DNA from: an uncultured Muribaculaceae bacterium
Lineage (GTDB): Bacteria; Bacteroidota; Bacteroidia; Bacteroidales; Muribaculaceae
Length of the DNA stretch: 64,000 bases
Reading direction: 5' to 3'
NCBI GenBank assembly: GCA_947632485.1
Contig: CANRPJ010000007.1
Location: forward strand, 42,523-106,522
In this document: positions 19,302-28,935 of the stretch, one piece after another
Layout of the letters: each line of letters opens with the position of its first letter
Numbering within the stretch: position 1 is the stretch's first letter
The notes under the pieces: model-generated
Databases searched by the model: none
What the model saw: only the letters and a program-made list of their open reading frames with translations
Told to the model about the DNA's origin: nothing
Made by a program: the position numbers and the translations under genes

Positions 19302-20215
19302 TCCATTTTGTTACGTTTCAACGCTTGTTCATACACATTTATAATTCTAGTTTTGAGGGATATGGGCTTTATAACTTTCAATGAATTACTACGTGATAGT
19401 AAGGCCATTACAAAGTCATTAGTTATACGAATTCTAATCTTTATCCTGAATTCTTCATCATTATCAATAAGGATTTCTTGTGAATGATGAAGGGGCATCG
19501 TCTTTAGAAATTTTCCATCAAGAGCAGAATAAGACAATTCTATTTCTTCAACCGGAATGGCCGGATCGTCCCATATTCCATAACTATCTTTGAATAGAGC
19601 CGTGACATCAATATTCTCATCTCTTTTGAACTGTAAATCTGTCTTATATAGATTAATTATGCGGTCTATACCATAGCATTTCAGCCGATTTTTCTCATCG
19701 AGGGCAACAAGATACCATAATCCTAAAGACTCTTTCAGAAAATGAGGTTTAACTCTCTTTGGTATAACCTTGTTATCATGCCTGACAAGAACATAGTCAT
19801 ATGTAACCTCATTTCGATTTTTTATAGCATCTATCAGCAGTGACATATTTTCGCTACCTCTTGGACGATGGTGTTCCGGTAGCAGATAACTACTAACGGC
19901 ATTGTCTTTACTTACTGACGTTAGTAAGTCAAAATTCAGAAGTAATTGATCATAGTCACAAGTGGGATTGTCATATCTTTCAACGATATAATATCCATAT
20001 CCACGCTTATTTTTGATATTGACCTCAAATATCTCCTCTATTTCCTTGAAGTCTCGCTGTAGGGTACGAATACTTATCCCAATATCATATCCACGAATAT
20101 CCATCTGAATATTGAGATAATCTATCAGTTCATCGGCTGGAACAAATTTCTTAACTCCAGACAGCCTGTTAATGATAAGTATATAACGTATCAAACGCCC
20201 CATGTTCTGATTCAT
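19298..20215 (-). CDS. WYL-domain transcriptional regulator
   Basis: The N-terminal 90 residues resemble the winged helix of YafY/DeoR-type regulators (GISIRTLQRDFKEIEE, NKRGYGYYIVE). The middle region resembles a WYL domain: VKPHFLKESLGLWYLVALDEKN is its core, although the WYL triad appears as WYL in LGLWYL. A C-terminal WCX-like part follows. WYL proteins bind ligands or single-stranded DNA and often control DNA-damage or phage-defence genes. I choose the ATG at 20215 (MNQNMGRLI); the frame extends to 20272 but the promoter box at 20220-20227 lies there. MGRLI at 20203 is also possible. It leads a coupled operon. Confidence 0.85.
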   Translation of the reverse strand: MNQNMGRLIRYILIINRLSGVKKFVPADELIDYLNIQMDIRGYDIGISIRTLQRDFKEIEEIFEVNIKNKRGYGYYIVERYDNPTCDYDQLLLNFDLLTSVSKDNAVSSYLLPEHHRPRGSENMSLLIDAIKNRNEVTYDYVLVRHDNKVIPKRVKPHFLKESLGLWYLVALDEKNRLKCYGIDRIINLYKTDLQFKRDENIDVTALFKDSYGIWDDPAIPVEEIELSYSALDGKFLKTMPLHHSQEILIDNDEEFRIKIRIRITNDFVMALLSRSNSLKVIKPISLKTRIINVYEQALKRNKMD

Positions 20216-20219
20216 GGTA

Positions 20220-20227
20220 CAAAGGTA
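20220..20227 (-). promoter_or_regulatory. -7 box just before the WYL gene
   Basis: The minus strand reads TACCTTTG, ending four bases before the ATG at 20215. Transcription would start at or inside the first codons, implying a leaderless message or use of the ATG at 20203. A TTG at 20242-20244 is only 14 bases upstream. Confidence 0.5.
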
Positions 20228-20309
20228 AACATCGAAAGCGACAATATATGTCGTATTCAAACAGAAAATCAAAACAAAATCAGGTTACCCTTGAACTTGT
20301 AGACCATTA

Positions 20310-20341
20310 TTTGCGGGGGTGAGGAAAAATTGGTAATTTTG
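20310..20341 (+). promoter_or_regulatory. Promoter of carAB
   Basis: TTTG (20310-20313), 20 bases, then TAATTTTG (20334-20341): a full match to the Bacteroidetes -33/-7 promoter. The leader before the carA ATG would be about 17-18 bases. Confidence 0.8.
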
Positions 20342-20364
20342 CGAAACCAAATTCCCGAAACAAG

Positions 20365-21447
20365 ATGCCTGAAACCCGTAAAGCCGTTCTCACTCTGGAA
20401 GACGGCTCCGTATTTGTAGGCCGTTCGTTCGGCTATGAGAAGCCGTGTGCCGGCGAGGTGGTGTTCAACACGGCCATGACCGGCTACCCTGAAAGCCTCA
20501 CTGACCCAAGCTACGAAGGACAGATATTAGTGACCACCTACCCGATTCTGGGCAACTACGGAGTGCCAGCCGACACCGATGCCCCTGAAGGTAGAGTAAA
20601 AGATAATTTTGAATCTGAACGCATTCATTGCGAAGCGATTGTATGCCAGGACTATTCTTGGAATCCTTCCCACTGGCAGTCGGAGCGCTCACTGAGCGAT
20701 TGGCTGAAGGAGGAGAAGATTCCCGGAATCTATGGCGTGGATACGCGCCGCCTGACAAAGCTTCTGCGCGAAAAGGGATCGATGTTGGGCAAAATCACCT
20801 TCGAAGGAGGTGAGGATATAGAGTTCCACGACCCTAACAAGGAGAACCTCATCGATAAGGTCTCGACCAAAGAGGTAATCGAATATGGCGACGGCGACAA
20901 GACGGTAGTGCTCGTAGACTGCGGCACGAAACTCAACATTATCCGCTGCCTGCTGAAGCGCGGTGTAAAGGTGGTGCTGGTGCCCTGGGATTACGATTTC
21001 AACAAGTTGGAATGGGACGGACTCTTCATAAGCAACGGTCCCGGTTCACCGGAATTTGCCGATGCCACCGTAGAGCATATCCGTGAGGCCATGAAGACCG
21101 GCAAGCCGATCTGCGGCATCTGCATGGGCAATCAGCTGCTCAGCCGGGCTGCGGGAGCGAAGATATATAAGCTCAAATATGGTCACAGAAGCCACAATCA
21201 GCCGGTGCTCAAAGTCGGTACCGACAAATGCTTCATTACTTCGCAAAATCATGGCTTCGCCGTTGATACCTCAACTCTCGACTCTGATTGGGAACCGCTC
21301 TTTATCAATATGAACGATGACACCAACGAGGGAATCCGCCATAAGACCAAGCCTTTCTTCTCCGCACAATTCCACCCAGAAGCGAGCAGCGGTCCGAAAG
21401 ATACGGAATTCATATTCGATGATTTTGTGGCTCTGCTGCGTAAATAA
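20365..21447 (+). CDS. carA: Carbamoyl-phosphate synthase small chain
   Basis: CarA hydrolyses glutamine and feeds ammonia to CarB for carbamoyl phosphate, used for arginine and pyrimidines. The N-terminal domain opens KAVLTLEDGSVFVGRSFG with the family FNTAMTGYPESLTDPSY. The class I amidotransferase domain has the nucleophile in ICGICMGNQ (cysteine near residue 251), SQNHGFAVD, and the catalytic His-Glu in QFHPEAS. Length, 360 residues, is normal. carB follows after 35 bases. Confidence 0.96.
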   Translation: MPETRKAVLTLEDGSVFVGRSFGYEKPCAGEVVFNTAMTGYPESLTDPSYEGQILVTTYPILGNYGVPADTDAPEGRVKDNFESERIHCEAIVCQDYSWNPSHWQSERSLSDWLKEEKIPGIYGVDTRRLTKLLREKGSMLGKITFEGGEDIEFHDPNKENLIDKVSTKEVIEYGDGDKTVVLVDCGTKLNIIRCLLKRGVKVVLVPWDYDFNKLEWDGLFISNGPGSPEFADATVEHIREAMKTGKPICGICMGNQLLSRAAGAKIYKLKYGHRSHNQPVLKVGTDKCFITSQNHGFAVDTSTLDSDWEPLFINMNDDTNEGIRHKTKPFFSAQFHPEASSGPKDTEFIFDDFVALLRK

Positions 21448-21482
21448 TCTCTCCTATAACCACACCAATCAACTGACAGACA

Positions 21483-24400
21483 ATGGCAAACAATATAAAG
21501 AAAGCACTTCTGCTGGGTTCCGGAGCCCTGAAGATCGGCGAAGCAGGCGAATTTGACTATAGCGGTTCGCAGGCCCTCAAGGCTATGAAGGAGGAAGGCA
21601 TAGCGACCATTCTCATCAATCCTAACATCGCCACTGTGCAGACCAGCGAGGGTTTTGCCGATAAAATCTATTTCCTGCCGGTCACTCCCTACTTTGTGCG
21701 CAAGGTGATCGAGAAAGAGCGCCCCGACGGAATTCTGCTCGCATTCGGAGGCCAGACGGCCCTGAATTGCGGAGTGGAGCTTTACCGCGACGGCACGCTT
21801 GAGGAGCTGGGAGTAAAGGTGCTCGGCACTCCCGTACAGGCCATCATAGATACGGAAGACCGCGAGCTCTTCGTGAAGAAACTCGATGAGATTGATGTCA
21901 AGACTATTAAGAGTGAAGCCGTAACATCGGTAGAAGGAGCCGTGTATGCAGCCGACCAGCTTGGCTACCCGGTAATCGTGCGCGCCGCCTATGCCCTCGG
22001 AGGCCTCGGCAGCGGCTTCTGCGATACCCGCGAGGAGCTCGTGAAACTGGTGGAGAAAGCTCTCTCCTTCTCGCCTCAGGTGCTTATCGAGAAATCGCTG
22101 AAAGGCTGGAAGGAAGTGGAATACGAGGTGGTGCGCGACAGCCACGACAACTGCATCACCGTCTGCAATATGGAGAACTTCGACCCTCTGGGAATCCATA
22201 CGGGCGAAAGTATTGTAGTAGCTCCCTCGCAGACTCTTTCCAATGAGGACTATCACATGCTTCGCAAGCTGGCAATCAAGATCGTGCGCCATATCGGAAT
22301 CGTGGGAGAATGCAACGTGCAGTATGCCTACGACCCGGCTTCGATGGACTATCGTGTGATCGAAGTAAACGCGCGCCTCTCGCGAAGCTCCGCCCTCGCA
22401 TCGAAAGCTACGGGCTATCCTCTGGCCTTTGTAGCAGCCAAGCTCGGTCTGGGCTACGGCCTGCATGAGCTGAAGAATTCTGTAACAAAGTCTACCTCAG
22501 CTTTCTTCGAGCCGGCTCTCGACTATATCGTATGCAAGATTCCTCGCTGGGATCTCGCAAAATTCCATGGAGTGCATCGCGAGATCGGCTCCTCGATGAA
22601 ATCAGTGGGCGAGGTCATGGCTATTGGCCGCACCTTCGAGGAGGTGATTCAGAAGGGGCTGCGTATGATTGGCCAGGGCATGCATGGATTCGTAGAAAAC
22701 AAGGCTCTCAGGGTAGATGATCTCGACAAGGCCTTGAAAGAGCCTACTGACAAGCGCATATTTGCCATAGCTCAGGCACTGCGCAACGGTTACACCGTAG
22801 AGCGGATACATGAGCTTACGAAGATTGACCGATGGTTCCTCAACAAGCTTAACAATATCGAGCAGACCTCACGCGAGCTTGAGAAATACGACTCTCTCAA
22901 GGCGCTGCCGCTGGAGCTTCTCCAGCAGGCGAAGTGTCAGGGCTTCAGTGATTTCCAGGTAGCTCGCGCTCTCTATGGCGATCGCATGGCTGCCGAAAGC
23001 GAGAAGCTGACCGACGAAGTGCGCCGCTACCGCAAAGAGGCTGGAATCAAGCCGGTCGTTAAGCAGATTGATACTCTCGCCGGAGAATTCCCGGCATTGA
23101 CCAACTACCTCTATCTTACCTATAACGGTGAAACCGACGATGTAGATTATCTCGGTGACCATCGCTCGGTAGTGGTGCTCGGATCTGGAGCTTACCGAAT
23201 CGGAAGCTCTGTAGAGTTTGACTGGTGCGGCGTAAATGCCCTTATCACAGTCGGCAAGGAAGGCTATCGGCCCGTGATGATCAATTATAATCCGGAGACC
23301 GTATCGACTGACTACGATATGTGTGAGCGTCTCTACTTTGATGAGCTCACCTTCGAGCGCGTTATGGATATTCTGGAGCTTGAAGCGCCCCATGGCGTGA
23401 TTCTATCTACCGGCGGTCAGATTCCTAATAATCTGGCTATGCGCCTGGCTGCCAATGATGTGAATATCTTAGGCACGCAGGCTTCCGACATTGATAATGC
23501 TGAGGACCGCAACAAATTCTCATCGCTCTGCGACCGTATCGGAGTAGATCAGCCGCGCTGGCGCGAAGTCACCTCGCTTGAAGCCATCGACCAGTTCGTG
23601 GCCGAAGTGGGATTCCCGGTTCTGGTGCGTCCGAGCTATGTGCTCTCCGGTGCGGCAATGAACGTATGCTCCAACGAAGAGGAGCTCGCCCGCTTCCTTA
23701 AGCTCGCGGCCAACGTATCGAAACAGCACCCCGTAGTGGTTTCGGAGTTTATTCAGGAAGCTAAGGAGATTGAGATGGACGCAGTGGCTCAGAACGGCGA
23801 AATCAAACTCTACGCCATTTCGGAGCATATAGAATTTGCCGGCGTGCATTCAGGCGATGCCACAATCCAGTTCCCGGCTCAGAAGCTTTACACCGAAACG
23901 ATCAGGAGAATCAAGAAGATCTCGGGCCGCATTGCCGAAGCTCTTCATATATCCGGCCCCTTCAATATCCAGTTCTTGGCTAAGAACAATGATATCAAGG
24001 TAATAGAATGCAATCTGCGCGCTTCGCGTTCATTCCCGTTCGTATCGAAGGTTTCTAAGCAGAATTTCATTGATGCCGCTACAAAGGTAATGCTCGGCAT
24101 TCCGGTCGAGAAGCCATCGAAATCCGCATTCGATCTTGACTATGTAGGCATCAAGGCCTCCCAGTTCTCATTCTCGCGCCTGCAGGGTGCCGATCCGGTG
24201 CTCGGTGTGGATATGTCATCAACCGGTGAGGTAGGCTGCCTTGGTGAAGATACATCGGAAGCTATCCTCAAAGCAATGCTCTCGGTTGGCTACCGCATTC
24301 CGTCCACATCGAAGAAGATCCTGATCAGCAGCGGCACAGCACGCCAGAAGGTGGAGATGCTCGAACCCGCCCGCAAGCTCCATAAGAAAGGCTACACGAT

Positions 24401-24710
24401 CTGCGCTACTGGCGGCACTGCCGATTTCCTTAACAAAAACGGAGTGCCGGCTATCCGCGTATTCTTCCCATCAGAGGAAGGCAATCCGCAGATTCTCGAG
24501 ATGCTCCACGGAAAGGAGATTGATCTGGTAATCAATATTCCGAAGGATCTTACGGCCCGCGAGCTCAGCAATGGCTATAAGGTGCGTCGCGCAGCAATCG
24601 ACCTTAACGTGCCTCTGATCACCAACGCCAGATTGGCTGCTGCCTTCATTGAGGCATTCTGCGAGCTTTCGCTCGACGATATCAAGATCAAGGACTGGAG
24701 CAAGTACTAA
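21483..24710 (+). CDS. carB: Carbamoyl-phosphate synthase large chain
   Basis: The 1075-residue chain contains the two ATP-grasp halves of CarB. The first begins KKALLLGSGALKIGEAGEFDYSG, with ALGGLGSGFCDT and EVNARLSRSSALASKATGYP. The second begins VVVLGSGAYRIGSSVEFDW, with RPSYVLSGAAMNV and ECNLRASRSFPFVSK. The C-terminal MGS-like regulatory domain (about 940-1075) includes GYTICATGGTADFL and DLVINIP, where nucleotides bind in other bacteria. It forms carbamoyl phosphate from bicarbonate, ATP and ammonia from CarA. A strong terminator lies just after the stop. Confidence 0.97.
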   Translation: MANNIKKALLLGSGALKIGEAGEFDYSGSQALKAMKEEGIATILINPNIATVQTSEGFADKIYFLPVTPYFVRKVIEKERPDGILLAFGGQTALNCGVELYRDGTLEELGVKVLGTPVQAIIDTEDRELFVKKLDEIDVKTIKSEAVTSVEGAVYAADQLGYPVIVRAAYALGGLGSGFCDTREELVKLVEKALSFSPQVLIEKSLKGWKEVEYEVVRDSHDNCITVCNMENFDPLGIHTGESIVVAPSQTLSNEDYHMLRKLAIKIVRHIGIVGECNVQYAYDPASMDYRVIEVNARLSRSSALASKATGYPLAFVAAKLGLGYGLHELKNSVTKSTSAFFEPALDYIVCKIPRWDLAKFHGVHREIGSSMKSVGEVMAIGRTFEEVIQKGLRMIGQGMHGFVENKALRVDDLDKALKEPTDKRIFAIAQALRNGYTVERIHELTKIDRWFLNKLNNIEQTSRELEKYDSLKALPLELLQQAKCQGFSDFQVARALYGDRMAAESEKLTDEVRRYRKEAGIKPVVKQIDTLAGEFPALTNYLYLTYNGETDDVDYLGDHRSVVVLGSGAYRIGSSVEFDWCGVNALITVGKEGYRPVMINYNPETVSTDYDMCERLYFDELTFERVMDILELEAPHGVILSTGGQIPNNLAMRLAANDVNILGTQASDIDNAEDRNKFSSLCDRIGVDQPRWREVTSLEAIDQFVAEVGFPVLVRPSYVLSGAAMNVCSNEEELARFLKLAANVSKQHPVVVSEFIQEAKEIEMDAVAQNGEIKLYAISEHIEFAGVHSGDATIQFPAQKLYTETIRRIKKISGRIAEALHISGPFNIQFLAKNNDIKVIECNLRASRSFPFVSKVSKQNFIDAATKVMLGIPVEKPSKSAFDLDYVGIKASQFSFSRLQGADPVLGVDMSSTGEVGCLGEDTSEAILKAMLSVGYRIPSTSKKILISSGTARQKVEMLEPARKLHKKGYTICATGGTADFLNKNGVPAIRVFFPSEEGNPQILEMLHGKEIDLVINIPKDLTARELSNGYKVRRAAIDLNVPLITNARLAAAFIEAFCELSLDDIKIKDWSKY

Positions 24711-24731
24711 TTACCCGGTCGCCATATACAG

Positions 24732-24768
24732 CGAGGGCCGCATCATCATGACGCGGCCCTCGGTTTTA
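24732..24768 (+). terminator. Intrinsic terminator of carAB
   Basis: CGAGGGCCGC (24732-24741) pairs with GCGGCCCTCG (24753-24762), followed by GTTTTATT. No T-run exists on the other strand, so it serves the plus strand. Confidence 0.85.
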
Positions 24769-24783
24769 TTAGTCAGCTTCTGC

Positions 24784-26130
24784 TCAATGGCAGGCTGCTA
24801 CAATCACCTCGCTCACCGTAGGGTGACCGAAGATTATGTCAGCAATCTGCTGGCGGGTGGCGTTGAAATTCATCAGGTCGGCACACTGCTGAGCCAGGTC
24901 GGCAGCCTGCACGCCCATTATGTGGGCGCCTACGAGGCGGCCATCGTCTTCGCTGAAGAGAAGTTTGCAGATTCCGTCAGGCTCACCCATCGTAAGGGCC
25001 TTACCATTAGCACGGAAGAAGCTCTGACCCTTCTTCACGCTGATACCCTGGGCTTTGCACTGCTCCTCAGTAAGACCTACCATGCCGCATTCAGGCACAG
25101 TGAACACTGCCGAGGGAACCAGATCGAAGCGGATACCATCTTCCTTACCGGTGATGGTATTGAGCGCGCGGAGACCTTGATATGAGGCTACATGGGCAAG
25201 CATCATCTTGCCATTGCAATCGCCGATAGCGAAGATATGGGGCACGTTGGTGCGCATATAGTCGTCGCAGACGATACCTTTCTTGGTATATTCCACTCCG
25301 GCAGCCTCCAGGTTGAGGCCTTCCAGACGCGGACCGCGACCTACAGCCATAAGAAGATCCGAAGATACTACCGTCTGCTCCTTGCCCTTAAGCTCGTAGG
25401 TCACCACTATCTCATAGTCGGCATTCTGCTCGATTTTCTTTGCAGCTGCACCGGTCACGATCTCGATACCCTTCTTAGAAAGCGTCTGCTTCAGGCGCTT
25501 GGCGATATCGGAATCAAACGGAGGCAGAATCTGCTTCATGAATTCGATCACAGTTACCTTAGAGCCGAAGCTATTGAACACTGCGGCAAACTCCATACCG
25601 ATCACACCGCCGCCAATTATTGTAAGGCTTTCCGGAATATGGTCGATATTGAGAATAGCCGTAGAATCCATCACGCATTCGAGCTCTGCACCCGGAATCG
25701 GGAGCGACTTAGAAACGCTTCCGCTTGCAATGATGATATTTTCGGCGGTATAATCCTCTCCCCCGGCGGTTACCGTGCGGGCATCTTTGAAAGAGGCCCA
25801 CTCTTTCACCACATTGATTTTACCGGCGGCCATAAGGCCTTCCACACCCTGACGCAGCGTATCAACCACAGCTGCCTTGCGGGCGCATACCTTGTTCCAA
25901 TCGATGGAGAAGGTGAAATCATCTACGCCGAACTCATCGGAACGCTTCATCTCGCTCAGCACCTCGGCGTCCTTGCAGAGGCACTTCGTAGGAATGCAGC
26001 CTTCATTGAGGCAGGTGCCGCCAAGATGCTGCGCATCGAAGAGGGTAACACTGAGCCCACGGCCGGCAGCCGCGGCGGCCGTTTCATAGCCGCCGGGACC
26101 GCCACCGATGATAATCAGGTCGCTATGCAT
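24784..26130 (-). CDS. lpd: Dihydrolipoyl dehydrogenase (glycine cleavage L protein)
   Basis: The enzyme reoxidises dihydrolipoyl groups with NAD+. The 448-residue protein opens MHSDLIIIGGGPGG (FAD-binding glycine motif), has the redox disulfide GTCLNEGC (cysteines 40 and 45), a second dinucleotide motif (IIGGGVIGME), and the C-terminal HPTVSEV carrying the active-site His-Glu. The frame extends to 26217, but I start at 26130 because the family begins there; it then overlaps the end of gcvPB by eight bases. As last gene of the gcv run it most likely serves the glycine cleavage system. Confidence 0.93.
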   Translation of the reverse strand: MHSDLIIIGGGPGGYETAAAAAGRGLSVTLFDAQHLGGTCLNEGCIPTKCLCKDAEVLSEMKRSDEFGVDDFTFSIDWNKVCARKAAVVDTLRQGVEGLMAAGKINVVKEWASFKDARTVTAGGEDYTAENIIIASGSVSKSLPIPGAELECVMDSTAILNIDHIPESLTIIGGGVIGMEFAAVFNSFGSKVTVIEFMKQILPPFDSDIAKRLKQTLSKKGIEIVTGAAAKKIEQNADYEIVVTYELKGKEQTVVSSDLLMAVGRGPRLEGLNLEAAGVEYTKKGIVCDDYMRTNVPHIFAIGDCNGKMMLAHVASYQGLRALNTITGKEDGIRFDLVPSAVFTVPECGMVGLTEEQCKAQGISVKKGQSFFRANGKALTMGEPDGICKLLFSEDDGRLVGAHIMGVQAADLAQQCADLMNFNATRQQIADIIFGHPTVSEVIVAACH

Positions 26131-27589
26131 TTGCTTTGAGAGCTTTATAGGTGAGGATCGGGTGAAGCGCCGCACCGGTCTCGTCGAGATGACGCACGGG
26201 AGTGGTGAGCGGAGCATCGATCACAGCCTGAGGATTCTCGCGGGCTTCCTTAGCCACCTTGTGCATTACGTCGATAAATTCGTCGAGCGTCTCGAGGCTT
26301 TCGGTCTCGGTAGGCTCAATCATCATCGACTCATGGAACAGCAGCGGGAAATAAATCGTAGGAGCATGGAAGCCATAGTCAAGCAAACGCTTGGCTACAT
26401 TGAGCGTGGTTACGCCGGTCGATTTGTCCTTCAGACCGTCGAACACGAACTCATGCTTGCAAACTCCCTGAATCGGAAGCAGATAATCGTCTTTCAGGCT
26501 CTCCTTGATATAGTTGGCGTTGAGAGTAGCCATCGGGCCTACATTCTTGATATTCTCCTTACCCAGAGAAAGGATATAGGCATAAGCCTTGAGCATAACT
26601 CCGAAATTGCCGAAGAATGTGCTCACGCTGCCGAGGCTCTTGTCGCCGAACTCAACGTAGAACTTGCCGTCTTCACCCTTCTTCACACGGGGATTGGGAA
26701 GGAAATCTACCAGATGAGCTGCTACACCTACTGGACCTGAACCGGGACCGCCACCGCCGTGAGGCGTAGAGAAGGTCTTGTGCAGGTTGATGTGCATGAT
26801 ATCGAAGCCCATATCGCCAGGACGCACCTTGCCGAGCAGCGGGTTAAGGTTAGCTCCATCATAATAGAGCAGACCTCCGGCCTCATGCACGAGCTTAGCA
26901 ATCTCCACGATTTCGGTCTCAAACATACCGAGCGTGTTGGGATTTGTCATCATGATGCCTGCTACGGTATCGTCGAGCAGAGGCTTGAGATCCTCCAGGT
27001 CGATCGAGCCGTTGGGGCGCGACTTCACCTCTACCACCTCAAGACCGGCAACCATTGCGGAAGCGGGATTGGTGCCGTGGGCTGAATCGGGCACGATCAC
27101 CTTCGTGCGCTTCGTATCGCCGCGCGAAATGTGGTACTGGCGCATCACCATCAGACCCGTGAGCTCGCCGTGAGCTCCTGCATAGGGATTGAGGGTGAAC
27201 TCAGCGAAACCGGCCAGAGCAGCCAGAGCCTGCTGAAGATTATAGTACACCTCCAGGGCACCCTGAACGCTTTCCGGATCCTGAAGCGGGTGAACATTGG
27301 CAAATTCAGCCATTGCCGCTACCTCTTCATTAATCTTCGGGTTATACTTCATCGTGCAGCTACCCAGAGGATAGAAGCCGGTATCGACACCGAAGTTCTT
27401 GTTGGAGAGGTTGGTATAATGGCGCACTACGTCGCCCTCGCTTACCTCCGGCAGATCGAGCGGCTCCTTGCGGAGCATATCAGCCGGAATAGCAGCGAGG
27501 CCGTCGGTAGCATACTGGTCGGCGGGAAGCTCATAGCCCTTGCGTCCGGGACGCGAAAGTTCGAAAATCAGTTTATCGTAAGTCTTCAT
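26123..27589 (-). CDS. gcvPB: Glycine dehydrogenase (decarboxylating) subunit 2
   Basis: This is the PLP-binding half of the split P protein, 488 residues. The lysine that carries PLP lies in NLHKTFSTPHGGGG near residue 270, with TAHGTNPASA-like SAHGTNPASA and GLLYYDGANLN upstream. With GcvPA it decarboxylates glycine and passes the aminomethyl group to GcvH. It starts three bases after gcvPA and overlaps lpd. All elements look intact. The split form is the rule in Bacteroidetes. Confidence 0.96.
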   Translation of the reverse strand: MKTYDKLIFELSRPGRKGYELPADQYATDGLAAIPADMLRKEPLDLPEVSEGDVVRHYTNLSNKNFGVDTGFYPLGSCTMKYNPKINEEVAAMAEFANVHPLQDPESVQGALEVYYNLQQALAALAGFAEFTLNPYAGAHGELTGLMVMRQYHISRGDTKRTKVIVPDSAHGTNPASAMVAGLEVVEVKSRPNGSIDLEDLKPLLDDTVAGIMMTNPNTLGMFETEIVEIAKLVHEAGGLLYYDGANLNPLLGKVRPGDMGFDIMHINLHKTFSTPHGGGGPGSGPVGVAAHLVDFLPNPRVKKGEDGKFYVEFGDKSLGSVSTFFGNFGVMLKAYAYILSLGKENIKNVGPMATLNANYIKESLKDDYLLPIQGVCKHEFVFDGLKDKSTGVTTLNVAKRLLDYGFHAPTIYFPLLFHESMMIEPTETESLETLDEFIDVMHKVAKEARENPQAVIDAPLTTPVRHLDETGAALHPILTYKALKANA

Positions 27590-27592
27590 CTC

Positions 27593-28915
27593 TTAAGCCT
27601 CCAGAATTAAGGTTATGAGTTGATCTATCTCCTCTTTGGTGCGCTTTTCGGTCACGGCGAACTCTACAAGACCATCGCCGAGATCAAGCGGACCCATGAT
27701 GCCGTTAGCAAGCAGCTTCTTGTTGAGAGCCTTCACGTCGAGGTCGGTCTTCAGCGTGAACTCCTTCAGGAAGGGCTTGTCGAAAGCGATCTGGAACTTT
27801 CCGCTCTTCACCAGGGCGTCGCAGAGATAGTGGGCTCCATCGCAAGCGAGCTTATTCACCTCCTTGAGGCCTTCCTTACCCATCAGAGCCACATAGATAG
27901 TAGCATAGAGGGCCATCAGGCTCTGGTTTGAGCAGATGTTACTGGTAGCCTTCTGGCGACGGATATGCTGCTCGCGAGCCTGAAGAGTCAGGACGTAGCA
28001 GCGCTTGCCGTCGGCATCTTTGGTGGCACCTACCACACGACCCGGCATCTTGCGGAGCATACCGGAACCGCAGGCGAGGAAGCCCAGATAAGGACCGCCG
28101 AACTCCATCGGCATTCCGAGAGTCTGACCATCGCCACAGGCTATGTCGGCTCCCCAGCCGGCGGGAGTGCGGAGCACTGCCAGCGTGGAGGGGTCGCAGT
28201 TCATAGTCAGGAAGCCCTTAGCTGCGTGAAGCTTATCAGCTACGCCCGTAAGATCCTCTATGATACCGTATTTATTAGGCTTCGGCACAATCAGGCCGGC
28301 CACATCACCCTTTGCCAGCTCGGCATCGAGAAGTGAGAGATCGGTCACGCCGTCTTTCTCAGGAAGCACGTCGAGAGCTACGCCATGGAATTTAGCATAG
28401 GTCTTTACAACTTCAGCCACACGGGGAGAAACCGTAGCAGAAATCAGCACGCGGTTCTTCTTGCGGGCAGAGTTGACCATCATGAACATTGCCTCGGCCG
28501 TAGCTGTAGCGCCGTCATACATGGAAGCGTTGGAAGCCTCCATGCCGGTCAGCTCAGCTATCATGGTCTGATATTCAAAGATATACTGGAGAGTGCCCTG
28601 TGAAATCTCAGGCTGGTAGGGAGTATAGGCGGTATAGAACTCGCTGCGGCCCAGGAGATGAGCTACTGCAGAAGGGCTATAGTGGTCATAAACTCCACCA
28701 CCTGCGAACACTGTCAGCTGGCTGTTCTTCTTACCGAGCTCCTTGAAATGCTTGCGGAGCTCTACCTCCGACATGGCGGAGGGTATATCGTATTCACCCT
28801 GGAAGATCACCTCCTGCGGCACGTCGGCATAGAGCGCATCGACGCAATCCACGCCGATACGCTCCAGCATTACTCGCAGGTCATCCTCCGTGTGGGGGAT
28901 AAACTTGTTGCTCAT
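27593..28915 (-). CDS. gcvPA: Glycine dehydrogenase (decarboxylating) subunit 1
   Basis: The 440-residue protein is the N-terminal half equivalent of P protein. It shows FAGGGVYDHYSPSAV, the conserved YTPYQPEISQGTLQ, MEASNASMYDGATA, and the late REQHIRRQKATSNICSNQ segment. It pairs with GcvPB to form the functional decarboxylase. The gene lies 20 bases downstream of gcvH and three bases upstream of gcvPB. Confidence 0.96.
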   Translation of the reverse strand: MSNKFIPHTEDDLRVMLERIGVDCVDALYADVPQEVIFQGEYDIPSAMSEVELRKHFKELGKKNSQLTVFAGGGVYDHYSPSAVAHLLGRSEFYTAYTPYQPEISQGTLQYIFEYQTMIAELTGMEASNASMYDGATATAEAMFMMVNSARKKNRVLISATVSPRVAEVVKTYAKFHGVALDVLPEKDGVTDLSLLDAELAKGDVAGLIVPKPNKYGIIEDLTGVADKLHAAKGFLTMNCDPSTLAVLRTPAGWGADIACGDGQTLGMPMEFGGPYLGFLACGSGMLRKMPGRVVGATKDADGKRCYVLTLQAREQHIRRQKATSNICSNQSLMALYATIYVALMGKEGLKEVNKLACDGAHYLCDALVKSGKFQIAFDKPFLKEFTLKTDLDVKALNKKLLANGIMGPLDLGDGLVEFAVTEKRTKEEIDQLITLILEA

Positions 28916-28935
28916 TTTCTATTAGCTTCTCTTTC

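Noticed and set aside
21249..22466. 405-codon minus-strand frame
   Set aside because: Antisense of carA and carB, both of which have complete motifs.
26131..26217. N-terminal extension of lpd
   Set aside because: It overlaps gcvPB coding sequence, and the FAD motif begins at the usual place with the ATG at 26130.
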